From Plotosus lineatus (lineage: Eukaryota > Chordata > Actinopteri > Siluriformes > Plotosidae): DNA of 64,000 nt. The translations under genes were made by a program, and so were the position numbers. Position 1 is the stretch's first letter; each line of letters opens with the position of its first letter. Where the stretch lies: assembly GCA_024760905.1 (NCBI GenBank), contig CM045751.1:14204501-14268500 (forward strand). Reading direction: 5' to 3'. This document shows positions 38,286 through 49,323 of this stretch, one piece after another. The notes under the pieces are model-generated. The model worked only from the letters and a program-made list of their open reading frames with translations, did no database searches and was not told the origin of the DNA.

Positions 38286-38645
38286 CCGGGGATTTAGCTC
38301 AGTTGGTAGAGCGTCCGCTTTATCCTCCGGAAGGTTGGAGTTCGAATCCGGCCGCGTCATACCATAAGACGTTAAAATTTGGCAATTGTTGCTTCCTGCT
38401 TGGCACTCAGCATCAAAGGATAGAACAATGCAATAACTGGCGCTGCATAGTGGCGACAGGTGCCCAGAGCACAAAAAAAAAAAAAAAATTCCATGTACGT
38501 AATTTATTTTTATTTTTTTTTTGTACTTTGACAATAAAGAGTTATCATCATTAACTGAAAACACTCCCCAGTGCACTTTGAGCATAATACTCCGTATGGA
38601 TAAAGCGCAACATAAATCTACTACATACACACATACATACTACTA
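38286..38645 (+). mobile_element. tRNA-SINE type C
   Basis: The head has A box TTAGCTCAGTTGGTAGAGCG and B box AGTTCGAATCCGG, so it looks like a tRNA. The acceptor arms do not pair and the sequence continues into a SINE body (ACCATAAGACGTTAAAATTT, TTGCTTCCTGCTTGGCACTC). Compared with the copy at 44511-44770, an A-rich insert of about 95 bp (about 38470-38565) splits body and tail. The tail is GGATAAAGCGCAACATAAAT. Confidence 0.88.
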
Positions 38646-38904
38646 CATTCTGTGATCGTGTAATATACATTGGAGATAAGTTCAATATAACTTAGATGTA
38701 AACGGCAGAAATTGAAATATGACAAAAATCCTAAAATAAAAATCATATTCCATAACTTTACAGGATTGACAAGGCTGGTAAAAACCTCGAAAAGAATATT
38801 GGATGACACTAATGTTCATCAGCGAACTAAAACTGTGACTTGTTCTGCCTGGTCTGATGCTAGAGGGTTACAAATCGTTTTGCTGTATTTTAGCGACATA
38901 TATA

Positions 38905-39589
38905 CAGTGGAACCTCGATGGTTGAACAAAATTCGTTCCAAAAATATGGTTGATTACAGATTTGTTCAAAGAGTGGAACAATATTTCCCATCAGAAATAG
39001 TTAAGCCGAACAATTTGTTCAGATAAATGCGTTCTTCCTTCAGTACAGCTGTATATACTTTGAGAACGAGGTGTATTTATGAAGCATAATATATAATACA
39101 TACATTAATGTACAAAAGAGTGAAACATAATAGTATGTAATAATTAACCTAATTATGTACTGTATTTGTTTACAGTACATACCTTTCTGGTTGCGATGTG
39201 TCAGCATATGTGCATGGATGGGGAGGGAGGGATGCGGGACAGGTTATTGCTTTGAGGGGGCGTGGCGGGTTTTCCCTTCTCTGTCTCTTGATGGCAGTTG
39301 ATTAGTCACGTTCTGACGACTTTTTTCTTTTCCTTTCCAGTAGAATTACTGCTGCTTTTCTGAGGACCCAGGGTTAAGGGTTAAAGTAGCAGTAATGTAA
39401 TGAATAGACACAATATGCAGTACGAGACTCTCTCAATGGCTGTTCAAAGTACTGTACACTGCGCAGCATTCAACACACTCTGCTTCGTTCCAACTCCGAT
39501 CATTTGTTTGAACACCAAGGTGAATTTTTTTTTTGATCGAATTCCGATTTAGTCGACTGAAGAGTGGTTCGACCACCGAGGTTCCACTG
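38905..39589. mobile_element. MITE4, Tigger-like TIR element
   Basis: Ends CAGTGGAACCTCGATGGTTG and ...CGACCACCGAGGTTCCACTG. TA lies on both sides (38903-38904 and 39590-39591). 685 bp, with no transposase found. The TIR style is Tigger-like. Confidence 0.88.
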
Positions 39590-39741
39590 TATATATCTAT
39601 GAAAATAAAAGTACTGCTCACTAAAACCGTCGGAAAATATGGATGCTTTAAGGACTTTAATTTAAATAAAAGTATGCTTTTGCAAACTGTTTTACTTCCT
39701 TAATAAAAAGTGTTCTAAAGTTTTTTCACTTTCGTAATCTC

Positions 39742-39920
39742 AGCAATTGGGGGTTAGGTGCTTTGCTCAAGGGAACCTTAACTGTAAAAGCTAAGAAAGG
39801 CCAGGAGCTGCTCACACCCCTGACACCACACGGTTATCCTGCCAGTTCAAGAATCAAACCTGTGAAGTTTTGGTCTCAAAACCTATTCTTTTACTATTGG
39901 GTCATAGCTGCCACCATATA
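39742..39920 (-). mobile_element. tRNA-SINE fragment, minus strand
   Basis: GGTTAGGTGCTTTGCTCAAG at the left and TATTGGGTCATAGCTGCCAC at the right are the reverse of the body and head of a common fish tRNA-SINE. The B-box-like region reads GAATCAAACCTG in reverse. Confidence 0.65.
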
Positions 39921-40699
39921 TAGAACAGAAAATATATTTATTAAAAAAAAAAAAAAAAAAAAAAGATTTTCCACACATTTATCCATAGCTCTGTTTGCAG
40001 TTTTCTATAATAGTGAATCGTGTGGAACGTTCAGTAAACTGGTGCCATCTCCGGATGCACCTAATCTAAGCTTTCACTGTTAAGCACAGTCATGTGAGGA
40101 ACTCTATAGTCGGATACCCTTTAATCTTTAGGATTCGTTTTTTACTAACTCATCATCAAGTCCAGAGACCTGTGTATGAGGCTCTGAGATTAAAGCCAGC
40201 ATTATTAATATAATCTTCAGCATGATATCAGTATGACAAGAACCAATCACTGATCATGTGCTGAGATTGGTGCTATTAAAAGCCATGGCACAATCAAACG
40301 TTATGCTTTTGCTGTTGTGAGTGAAGACAGCTAAGAGTCACAGTGCGAGAAATTTCTGATTAAAGTCTCTGATTAACTGAGAGTGACGCCAAGAACCTCC
40401 ACCAATAGAAAGGCAGGACAGGACAACAAAAACCACTCAAGAAGACTACAAATAAAGTAGGAGTTTCTAAATGGTAAACAAAAGTGATTGACATAAAATC
40501 TCAAATTATAAAACCACTGTTTCTGATTTTATATAATTTATGTATATTATATAAAAACATATAAATAAAACATGGGAATAGTGTGATCTGATTGGTCCAC
40601 TATCTTGACATTAATAACAGTGATTCATCTCAGGCAAGGCGGATATTGATAATAAAAGATATTCACTCAGTCTGACGTAAATAATTATTTTGGCATATA
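39921..40699. other. unannotated sequence with poly(A)
   Basis: An A run lies at about 39943-39964. No gene or recognised repeat. Confidence 0.45.
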
Positions 40700-40911
40700 C
40701 AGGGATCCCTCACTTTCCGCGGGTAATTGGGACCGAGATCCCCATGCGACCATCGGAATCGGGAGGTAGGATCACCCCCCACCCCCTGACTGACGTACAC
40801 GTACATGTATATGTGTATATAATATCAATAAATACATATTCAATGCTATAAATGCTTATAATAACAATTAAACATTTAAAAATAACATAAGATATAAATA
40901 AAATATAAATA

Positions 40912-41530
40912 CAGATGCTCCCAAACTTACCAACATTCGTTTTGCAAACATCCGGAGACACAAACAGATCTGTCCGAGGTAGTAATAGAAATGGAATAAA
41001 ATCTACAGAAAGATAGATCATAAATACAAGTATGAAATATGATTAAACATTATCCTGAAGTACACTTAATACTAGGCTTCAGCAGAGGGGGGGCGGGTGT
41101 GGCTGATACGTGCTTTACACCGATCTGGGAAGAGAAGCAGAAACTTTTCTGAACTCCTGCTAAAACTTTCAAACAAGAAACAAACTGACTCCAGTATTAT
41201 AATGAACTGGATGAAAGTGAAACTCTCTGTAAATCTGATCAGATCCACTGTGCTGTGCTGTGCTTGAGAGGAACCAGGAGTTTAAACATGGGACATAATG
41301 ATAATGTACAGATAATTATGAGAGAGAAAGAGAGAGCGAGGCGAGAGCGAGACGGAGAGAGGGAGAGAGAGGGGGAGAGAGAGCTCGTACACAGTACAAA
41401 CTCGTATAGATTACTTATACAAGGTTTAAACATACGTTCTCCGTGGAAATGCCCCGTAACAACTTATAAACAAATTCATCTAAGAACAGCAATCCCGAAC
41501 CTAACTTGTTCGTAAGCTGGGGAGCGTCTG
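40912..41530 (+). mobile_element. MITE2 nested inside MITE1
   Basis: Ends CAGATGCTCCCAAACTTACC and ...AAGCTGGGGAGCGTCTG. The left flank is TA (40910-40911). The right flank reads CA (41531-41532) where TA is expected, one mutation. The interior includes a GA-rich tract (41318-41384) also present in the copy at 7394-7985. Confidence 0.9.
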
Positions 41531-41681
41531 CACACACACATACAGATGGTATGAAGAAGACGGCATACTTACATACATATGAGCGTGCACGTGCACGCAC
41601 GCTTGCAGATGCTTGTGCACACACAGATGCAAAAATGTATCCAGTTTTGATGTAAGATTTTGGGTTGTTTTTTGTTTGTTT

Positions 41682-41684
<3 letters not shown>

Positions 41685-41716
<32 letters not shown>
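41685..41716 (+). repeat. poly(T) tract inside MITE1
   Basis: About 31 T residues expand the T-rich interior of MITE1. The same region at 4900-4950 is T/G-rich but shorter. Confidence 0.85.
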
Positions 41717-41717
<1 letters not shown>

Positions 41718-41878
41718 ATAATTAGCCTTGTCTTCGTGACATTTTCCAAGACTTTTTCCCCTATTCTTCCTTAATTTTCTTATTTTTTAAATTTGATGAA
41801 TATTTATTTATTTATTTTAAAAAACCGCGATGCACTGAAGCCGCATTAATTGAAGCGCGAAGTAGTGAGGGATCCCTG

Positions 41879-42529
41879 TACTACACACAAACATAAAAAA
41901 TAAATTTAAGTTTATTTTAACATAGTTAAGCCGGACAGGTGAGCTCTGCATGAGTCACAGTTTCGTAATTCACTTCACAGAAAACTAAACTGTGCTCAGT
42001 AACAGTGAAGCTTTCTATAAGCATTCAAAGTTTTTACTATATACTACATGGAAACGACAATAAAAATATGTGTATGGTTTATTTTTCTATTTTAAAGAAT
42101 TTTTATGGTGCCAGCTCCAAGTGACTTTGAAGAACTGCGAGTGTCTGTCCTTCTGATTCACGCAATATCCACTTCAGCTAATGTTTCTTAATTCCCAAAT
42201 CACTGACCAATCAGACTGCACTGTTTCTGCACACTATATGCTGATAAAACTAATAAAGATTCTAATCTATACTAATCATTCATTCGGGCTTGGAGAAGGT
42301 CACTGAAAAATCCATGTGACAGATGAGTCAGTTATAGATATATGTCAGATATATAATATATAAAAATAATAAACTTTAGTGCCTGCTGTCTATATTGAAG
42401 ATTTTGGCATCCGTAAAACCAAAACATGTTCGATTAATGGTTCCAGCAAATACTCACAAATACTTTAATGAGAAAATTTTCACAATAAGTGAACAAAACG
42501 AGCAATTCAATCAATCCCCCGGTTTCTCC
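41879..42529. other. unannotated AT-rich sequence
   Basis: No gene or repeat is recognised. Confidence 0.4.
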
Positions 42530-43090
42530 GGAATCAAATATCATACACACACTTCTTAAGTGACCTTAAAGCAGTGGCCTTTTCAATGTTCGCCCCGACA
42601 GCACTTCTAACTATTGGGAATGTTCTAATGGGGAGACTGAGCATGAAGGTTCCTGTAACAGCAGCAGAATGCCATTGCCAGCACCCGAGCCTCGGCAGTA
42701 ATTGGTTCGGAGTAATTCTATCAGATTAGTATTAATAAGCTGTCGCTGCAGCGATCGCGATGACCTGCTCGGGCTTTCTGGCTTCTAAGAAACTTGCATG
42801 AAGGTCAACTGCCAATCACGTCGCACAATATGATAACTCTCTAAGGCCAAAATGAGGATGCTATTAGCCATGGAAGAAATGGTTTAAATTAGAAGCCATC
42901 ATAACTGGAGGGCAGAACTTTGTCAGGGTGAAGCAAGACTGAGGTCGTGAGGAAAGAGTTCGCATCATGTGAGAAATTTGTGTGTGCTTTCTCACAGCCT
43001 GCATCTGGCTACCATTAAGTGTGAAATTGCTGCTCCCAGACCAGTCGTCATGATATCTGGTCAGCGTGAGAGAAGTCTATGCAGTTCCTA
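42530..43090. promoter_or_regulatory. possible conserved noncoding block
   Basis: Complex repeat-free sequence with AGTAATTGGTTCGGAGTAAT, GATTAGTATTAATAAGCTG and TATTAGCCATGG cores. No coding frame is recognised. Inferred by texture. Confidence 0.22.
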
Positions 43091-43259
43091 ATGACTTGAA
43101 CTGGACTCGCTGATTCTGATGAGCCTGTGGGAAACATCTTAATGAATTAAACAAACTGGTGGTGCAAAGAGGGGAGTTCAAGACTTTTCAGTGTTCCAGG
43201 AGGACTGGAACAGGTGTAAGAGAAGGTTAAAGCTTCTCAAATGGCTAATCTTCAGGACT

Positions 43260-43263
<4 letters not shown>

Positions 43264-43310
<47 letters not shown>

Positions 43311-43315
43311 GGAAA

Positions 43316-43372
<57 letters not shown>

Positions 43373-43392
43373 AAATTTTCCCCCCACATGTA
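43264..43392. repeat. TA microsatellites forming a hairpin
   Basis: A (TA)n at about 43265-43307 is followed by GGGGAAAATTTTTATTTATA, a second (TA)n, and the inverse TATAAATAAAAAATTTTCCC ending near 43385. The second block is an almost perfect inverted repeat of about 75 bp. It may be a young non-autonomous hairpin element or a palindromic microsatellite. Confidence 0.85.
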
Positions 43393-44059
43393 TGAAAATC
43401 AGACCATCAGTAAGTCTACAGGTCAACATGTTACAAAAGCATTTCAGACCACGAAACGATGAACATTCGGAACCTGATGTGTGCTCCGTGTATGACTGCG
43501 TTCCCTGAACGCTCTCACAAGCCCGGAACTGCAGGGGAGCCATTACATGCGCATCTTTCTGATCTCATTACCGTAGCACACAGACTGCAGTTTCCATGAT
43601 GTAGAAACACTGTGGGGTTCAAAAGCACTTCTTTGTGTGCTCGCTCCATGAGGAGTAGCATTAACACCCAGTTAGATCTCTTCATTCTCCTCAAAGTCAA
43701 ACTGCACTGAATATTCTACAGTATTCTGGAGCTATGCCTGAGACAGCATTTTTGCAATCTGGTCATACCTGTTTATGTTTGCATTGATCTAGAACATGAA
43801 AACAACTAGCTGGGTAAAAAGATTGAGTGTGGTCTCTGGAAGCACTCACTAATTTGGCATTGTGAAACATGATTCCATTGTAAACACCTAAAGGGGCATT
43901 CACAGTGCCACCGCCACACAGCTTGGTAACGTAACAAAAATCGGCCCTGTATTGTACTGGTTTTAATCACCCATGTGCTGATCTTATGTGAGCATAAGGA
44001 CATGACCAAATTATCAAAAAAAAGCAGTCATTTGAAGGATTTATGGAAGAGCTGAGATT
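43393..44059. other. unannotated sequence, no gene seen
   Basis: Unique sequence; no motif recognised. Confidence 0.4.
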
Positions 44060-44310
44060 TCTGATGTCTATCGTCACTTGTTTCTAAGTTATAAATGCAA
44101 AATAAAAAGCTCTGTGACCTAACTCGAAACTTTCAGCTTTGACAATGACCATTACAAAAACCAAACCCTGGGACTCAGGATGGGTCGTGTCCCATCAAGT
44201 TTGGTCAAAATCCTTGCATGGGTGTTGGCAGGGATTTGTAAAATTTTGTTGACACCGACATTCAAACAAATGCTAGTCATTACAATCAATCAACTCATCT
44301 CCACGTTCAA
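44060..44310 (+). repeat. unclassified dispersed repeat R1, copy 1
   Basis: The key text CATCAAGTTTGGTCAAAATC then TTGCATGGGTGTTGGCAGGG and a TTTGT...TTGTTGACA part matches 51745-52035 (same strand) and the reverse of 44866-45000. A repeat family is certain from the three copies. Its class is unknown. Confidence 0.75.
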
Positions 44311-44510
44311 CAGTTTCCATTTCTTACTTTTTTCCATTTCATTTTTAACCGTTTTGTTCATTTGTCAGTAACACTTGAGCAATAAAGAAAATGATGTTTG
44401 TTGTAGATACATCAGTAGCTTTAACAAGCCCTTTCTTGGATTTACAAAAATATTATGAAGCAACATGTTGAAACAATCATATTGTTTGGTACACTGGGCT
44501 GAACAGGGAA

Positions 44511-44770
44511 CCGGGGATTTTAGCTCAGATGGTAGAGCATCTGCTTTATCCTCTGGAAGGTTGGCGTTCAAATCCGGCCGCGTCATACCATAAGACATTA
44601 AAATTTGGGAGTTGTTGCTTCCTGCTTGGCGCTCAGCATCAAAAGGATAGAACAACGCAATAACTGGTGCCATACAGTGGCGACGGGTGCCCGGAGTGCA
44701 GGAAGCACCTTGAGCATGCTATTCAGTGTGGATGGAGTGCTATATAAATCTAATACAATACAATACATAA
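44511..44770 (+). mobile_element. tRNA-SINE type C, intact body
   Basis: A box TTAGCTCAGATGGTAGAGCA, B box CGTTCAAATCCGG, body ACCATAAGACATTAAAATTT, tail AGCACCTTGAGCATGC ... GCTATATAAATCTAATACAA. The tail resembles L2-type LINE/SINE ends (GCGCTATATAAAT), an inference. It is the same family as 38286-38645. Confidence 0.9.
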
Positions 44771-44865
44771 AAAATACAACGGGACTACTTCTCTTACCTA
44801 AAGCAGATCACACCAGTGTTCAGGTTAAAGTAAGCTCCGTAAGCTCCAGACCACGGATTTTTTCA

Positions 44866-45320
44866 TACCACCTGACCTTTTAGCAGAGGCATTGTAATAC
44901 CTGCCATTTCTATGTTTGTCAGGTTGGCTGTCAACAAAAACCCGACCACACCCGTGCAAGGATTTCCACCAAACGTACCCTGGACGTGAGTTGACTTTGG
45001 AAGGTCAAAGTCAATGTCAGCACTAGGTCACATCATTTTTGATGCAGACATTTCCCGTGTTAAAATTAAAATGTCTTGTATTACAGAAACAAAGTGACAG
45101 AGACCCATGGATGCAAAGACACACAGATAGGAAACCATATACAATGGCGTAAACCCCTCTGGCCTTAAGGGAACATGAAAGGTCAAAATCAAGGTCACAG
45201 AATCTTGGACACTTATAACTTTAAAACAACTGCCAACGGACATGCTGTTAAGATGAAATACCGAAGCAAAAATTACACCGTCACTTCTGACCTTGAGTGT
45301 CCTTTGGAAGGTCAAACCTC
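44866..45320 (-). repeat. unclassified dispersed repeat R1, copy 2, inverted
   Basis: The reverse complement contains GTTTGGTGGAAATCCTTGCA and GGGTGTGGTCGGG, matching R1. Adjacent text is rich in AGGTCA-like words (GGAAGGTCAAAGTCAATG, GAAAGGTCAAAATCAAGGTC), a feature also seen beside other copies. Confidence 0.65.
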
Positions 45321-48300
45321 AGCCATCTCACAAATCTTTCAGTGTTTTCCAGATGCACATGGGAAATTAAAACTCATACCCATATCATTATACCATAGTA
45401 ATAGCCAAATCAATATAAAGTATTGGAATTTACATTTCGTGGAAGTGTAAAATGCTTCAGGAGAACACAGTGAGATCAGCCAGCTCATCTTTTATTACAT
45501 TAACATTAATCACACATCTGATTTGCTGTGATATCTGTTCTCTGTACAGGAGGTTCCTTGAACTTTTTAGGGTCCCTCTAGATTTTTTTGCTTTTGCTCA
45601 ATTTTTTTATTTTTTATTTTTTTGGAAAAACAAACAAAACCAAAGTGCGAGAACCACTCTAGATATTTACCTTTTCAGAATAAGCAGGAAAAGCTCTCTT
45701 ACAACTTCCACCAAAAATAAAATCTGCTACAGCACCCGCGCGTCACCCCAAGTTCCTTCACCATTCACTTCTTCCAAATGTATATTAAAATGCATTTCTG
45801 CCATAAGGAAGTACTTCTGTCACGTCGGAAGTATCGATGTTCATCTTGTTTACTAAATCAGCTTTCCGCACTGGTTCTCACTCCTTTTTACACGGCAAGA
45901 AAATGGAGGTTGGATTTCGCCCTGGACTTGTGCTAAATCCTACTACCTCCATTTCCCAGCACAGGGGACCTGACAATGAAAACCCTTTAGCTGTGTAATC
46001 CATTATGTTACGTTATGCTGTAGTGCTAACTTTGCTGTCACTCCAAGCACGTTCCAAACTTTATTATACATGATGGAACAAAAACGATTGCAGAATTCAG
46101 GCATAGCTGAACATACAACTCGAAGGCTGCACAATGTCATGCTAAAGGTTTTTTTGTTTTTTTTCAACACAGGGTTAAAATTTTCCTTCCAGCAGCCTCC
46201 CTACAGTTCAGCTTAATCTCAGCAACAACATAATGTATAAAGTTTCACATCTTCAAAATATCTTTCAAAGAAAAACAAAAAGGTTAGATTTTTTTTTATA
46301 GTTCATGTATAAATCCAGGGTTGTGCAACAGTGTTACAGATAATTCATAATATCATGTTTATTCATATTATGAGAAATTGTGTCCCCACCCCCCATTGTT
46401 GATTAACACCAGCGTATTTTTGAAATACATATAAAATAAAAAAAAATCATACCAAACTGTAACACCTTTAAAAGAGCTCAGCTGGTTTATCTCCACTGCA
46501 CTAGTGCGCATTTATTCACACACCCACGCAGAGGTGTACAGTGATGCATCAGGTAACCACAGCACTGATGTAATAAAGCTACACGGTGTCCTGCTGAATC
46601 ACTCAGTCTCCCTGGCCCAGGCCTGCCGCCCTAGCACTGCCTGTCACCACTCTAAATTACGTGTTCTTTCAAAATTTACAGTCCTGTCAAGAGATCCAGG
46701 CCGGAAATCTCCAACCCCACCAAATGAGATCAGGATGTCAGCTTGACGAGAAAAAGTCAAACTCGTGGCTTTCACAAATAGGTTTGGAAACAGATAACTT
46801 GCTAACAACAAGGTGCAGGATGTGACCTTCTCGTGCGCATCATGATATTGTGAGGCGTCCACCCTCTACTTGCATAAATGGCTCTGAATTTTTTTTTTTT
46901 TTTTCCCCCCCCAGATCCTTCTGCAATTAAAACACGATGGCCAAGCTTCAATATGTGATCTCGCAGGCATAACAGTCCAACATCTGTAGCTGCTTAAGTA
47001 TAATACGTAGGAGACCCACTTGGGCCCGGGCTTGAATCACAAATTGAACCACGGTGTAAATAAAACTAACATGTACTCGGCACAATTGTTCTGTTTCCAA
47101 GCAAAGTCTTTATAGTTGACATGAAATTGTGTGCTGTACTCTAAAGAGAAGGAAAGCAAATGAGAGAAAGAGAAAGTGGTGTTGTATCCATGGTTAATTC
47201 ACATAACTGTGGCCTTAGGTATGAAAGACTCTTTATAAATAAATAAATAAAAAACAATATCTGTGGTGAATACAGGTGTATGAAAAGGAGAGGGTTCTCT
47301 CTGCTTTGTCTGCTTATGTGGAAATTTCTTGTCAGTATTATAGAAGATACTGTGGCCTTTTTATAAGATGATGTCTACATCATGATGATGATAGATAATA
47401 GACCTGTAAAAGGCGTCTCTTTTGTGTAAATTGGTTTTGTGAACTCGGAGTTGGTATCTTACCGCGGGTTAAAGAATTCTGGAGCGGATGTAAATCAGCA
47501 GACAGCTTCGCTCGCTTAAACGTTCCTTAGGGGAGAAATAAAAGAAAAAAAGGAGGGGGAAAAAATTTTGATTACTTCTATGGTTTAGCGATTATGGACA
47601 TATGGACATCACTGAGCACCAAAGGGAGTTGAGTAAACTTTTCCTTCGAAACTTTGGCTGGAGGAATTAAACACTGTTTTCAGAAGGGACATGAAGTGTG
47701 ATCGCAACAAGAACAAAAAGAGGAAATGTGCCTTTTACAGCTCATGAATCTTTTCAGGTCAAATCTCTTTTTCTGAGGTCTTGTGTTTTTTTTTTTTTGG
47801 TCCTGGCTCTGAGGAAACACTTTATTAAAAAGGAATGCCCATATTTCCCCCCTTTTTTTATTTTTTAATACAGGGCAAACCGAAGCAAGAGCGAAAAGCC
47901 AGATTTCCTCCTGGCTCGGGTGCGGCAGTCATGCTGGCTTCATTAGGCAACAGGACTGCAGTGGACGAGAATACGCTGGAATAGAACTGTGAATGAGGAT
48001 AATGGCAGGACGAGGGATGGAGGATCAGGGAAAAGAAGAGGAACAGTTAGAGAGAGCAAAAGAGCAGGACGAGGGATGTGGACAGATCTGAAAAGATACA
48101 CATCATTACATTCTGTTGACTAAGATGAAGAATACAACAGACACAAGTAACCTCAATCAAGTCAGTTTATGGGTTTGATCAAAACCTGGAACATTCAAAG
48201 TTTCACACACAAAAAATTTTTTGACTTTTGACCTCTAATCACATTTCCAGGTCTATTTTTTTGTAACAACAACAACAACAAAAAAAACTTAATGAACCTT

Positions 48301-48559
48301 ACAGAGCTGCCAACATTGCTACCAACCTCGCGTCTCTCTGGAACGGAAGTGCAGATAAAGGAAAAGTTTTACCCAGAATATGCCTTAGGATATGTCTGCA
48401 CAGAACAACTCGATGATTACAACATAAATAAAAAATAAAACTGAACGCAACTGTCAAAATATTTGGACTCCTAACTAACCAGTAGTGCGCATGCACAGCT
48501 TCATACAGTTTTAAAACTCCAAAGTCGGTCCTGCATCACACACACTACAGAAAACCAAT
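45321..48559. other. unannotated stretch, no gene seen
   Basis: More than 3 kb of largely unique AT-rich DNA with T-rich runs near 45595-45625, a T/C run at about 46889-46912 and (AAC)n near 48267-48282. Short frames have no recognisable domain and no exon-like context. Confidence 0.45.
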
Positions 48560-49115
48560 CATCCATTCATTTGCTAAACCGCTTAATCCTACTGTGGTCA
48601 CGGGAAGGCTGGAGCCTATTTCAGTCGACACTGGGGTGAAGGCAGGGTGCACCATGAACAGATTACCAGTCCATCACAATGTCAACGTATACACAATCAT
48701 AAGTACTCACACCTAGAGACGATCTGAACCAGCCAGTTAGCCTCATGTGAATGTCCATAGGCTGTGGAAGGACACCCGAGTACCCGGGTGTCCTTCCACA
48801 GCCTATGGACATTCACATGAGGCTGTGGAAGGACACCCGGGTACTCGGGTGTCCTTCCACAGCCTATGGACATTCACATGAGGCTAACTGGCTGTGGAAG
48901 GACACCCGAGTACCCGGGTGTCCTTCCACAGCCAGTTAGCCTCATGTGAATGTCCATAGGCTGTGGAAGGACACCCGAGTACCCGGAAGAAACCTCCATC
49001 AGCATAGTGAGGCAAGCAAAGTTCACAGAGACCACAGAGAAACGCTCTCGTTCTGTGACTCAAATCCAGGCCCAACTTGATGTGATGTGGACAGGCAAAC
49101 CGCTAATACGTATAC
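48560..49115 (-). mobile_element. tRNA-SINE type E carrying a palindromic expansion
   Basis: In reverse the element starts in the head region (TCACATCAAGTTGGGCCTGG), passes through GGTTTCTTCCGGGTACTCGG, and ends with the tail GATTAAGCGGTTTAGCAAAT and GAATGGATG. About 250 bp at 48731-48986 are replaced by an alternating inverted array of one SINE segment. Confidence 0.85.
48731..48986. repeat. alternating inverted-repeat (palindrome) array
   Basis: The half unit CTGTGGAAGGACACCC occurs forward at 48762, 48824, 48891 and 48961, and its inverse GGGTGTCCTTCCACAG at 48786, 48847 and 48917, strictly alternating. The longer flank CCTCATGTGAATGTCCATAGG is forward at 48741 and 48940 and inverted at 48802 and 48863. 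The right half, about 48837-48986, is one near-perfect palindrome with arms of about 74 bp centred near 48911. Confidence 0.93.
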
Positions 49116-49323
49116 TTTAATTGCAGACTGACGATTTTTTTTTCAGCTTGAAAATGCAAAAAATAAAGAAATAAGTAAAATTAAAAAAATAAAAAATAAA
49201 TTCGAGCAATGTGTTCTCCATCCATTCACATAACAGTTATTCACAGTAGAAACCTACACAAGACTTATTTAGATTGGATTCAGGAACCACTAATTTATAT
49301 TTTTATAGTCATACTTGTATTAA

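Larger units (their letters stand above)
40700..41878 (+). mobile_element. MITE1 copy split by MITE2
   Basis: The outer ends are CAGGGATCCCTCACTTTCCG (40700) and ...AGTAGTGAGGGATCCCTG (41878), with TA at 40698-40699 and 41879-41880. The left body (40700-40911) and right body (41531-41878) together match MITE1 at 4648-5059. The interruption falls exactly at an internal TA. Confidence 0.92.

Noticed and set aside
38286..38360. Functional tRNA gene
   Set aside because: A and B boxes are good, but the acceptor stem does not pair and the sequence continues into a SINE body with a second copy at 44511.
48731..48986. CRISPR-like array
   Set aside because: Units alternate in orientation, have no spacers of constant length and derive from a SINE in a vertebrate genome.
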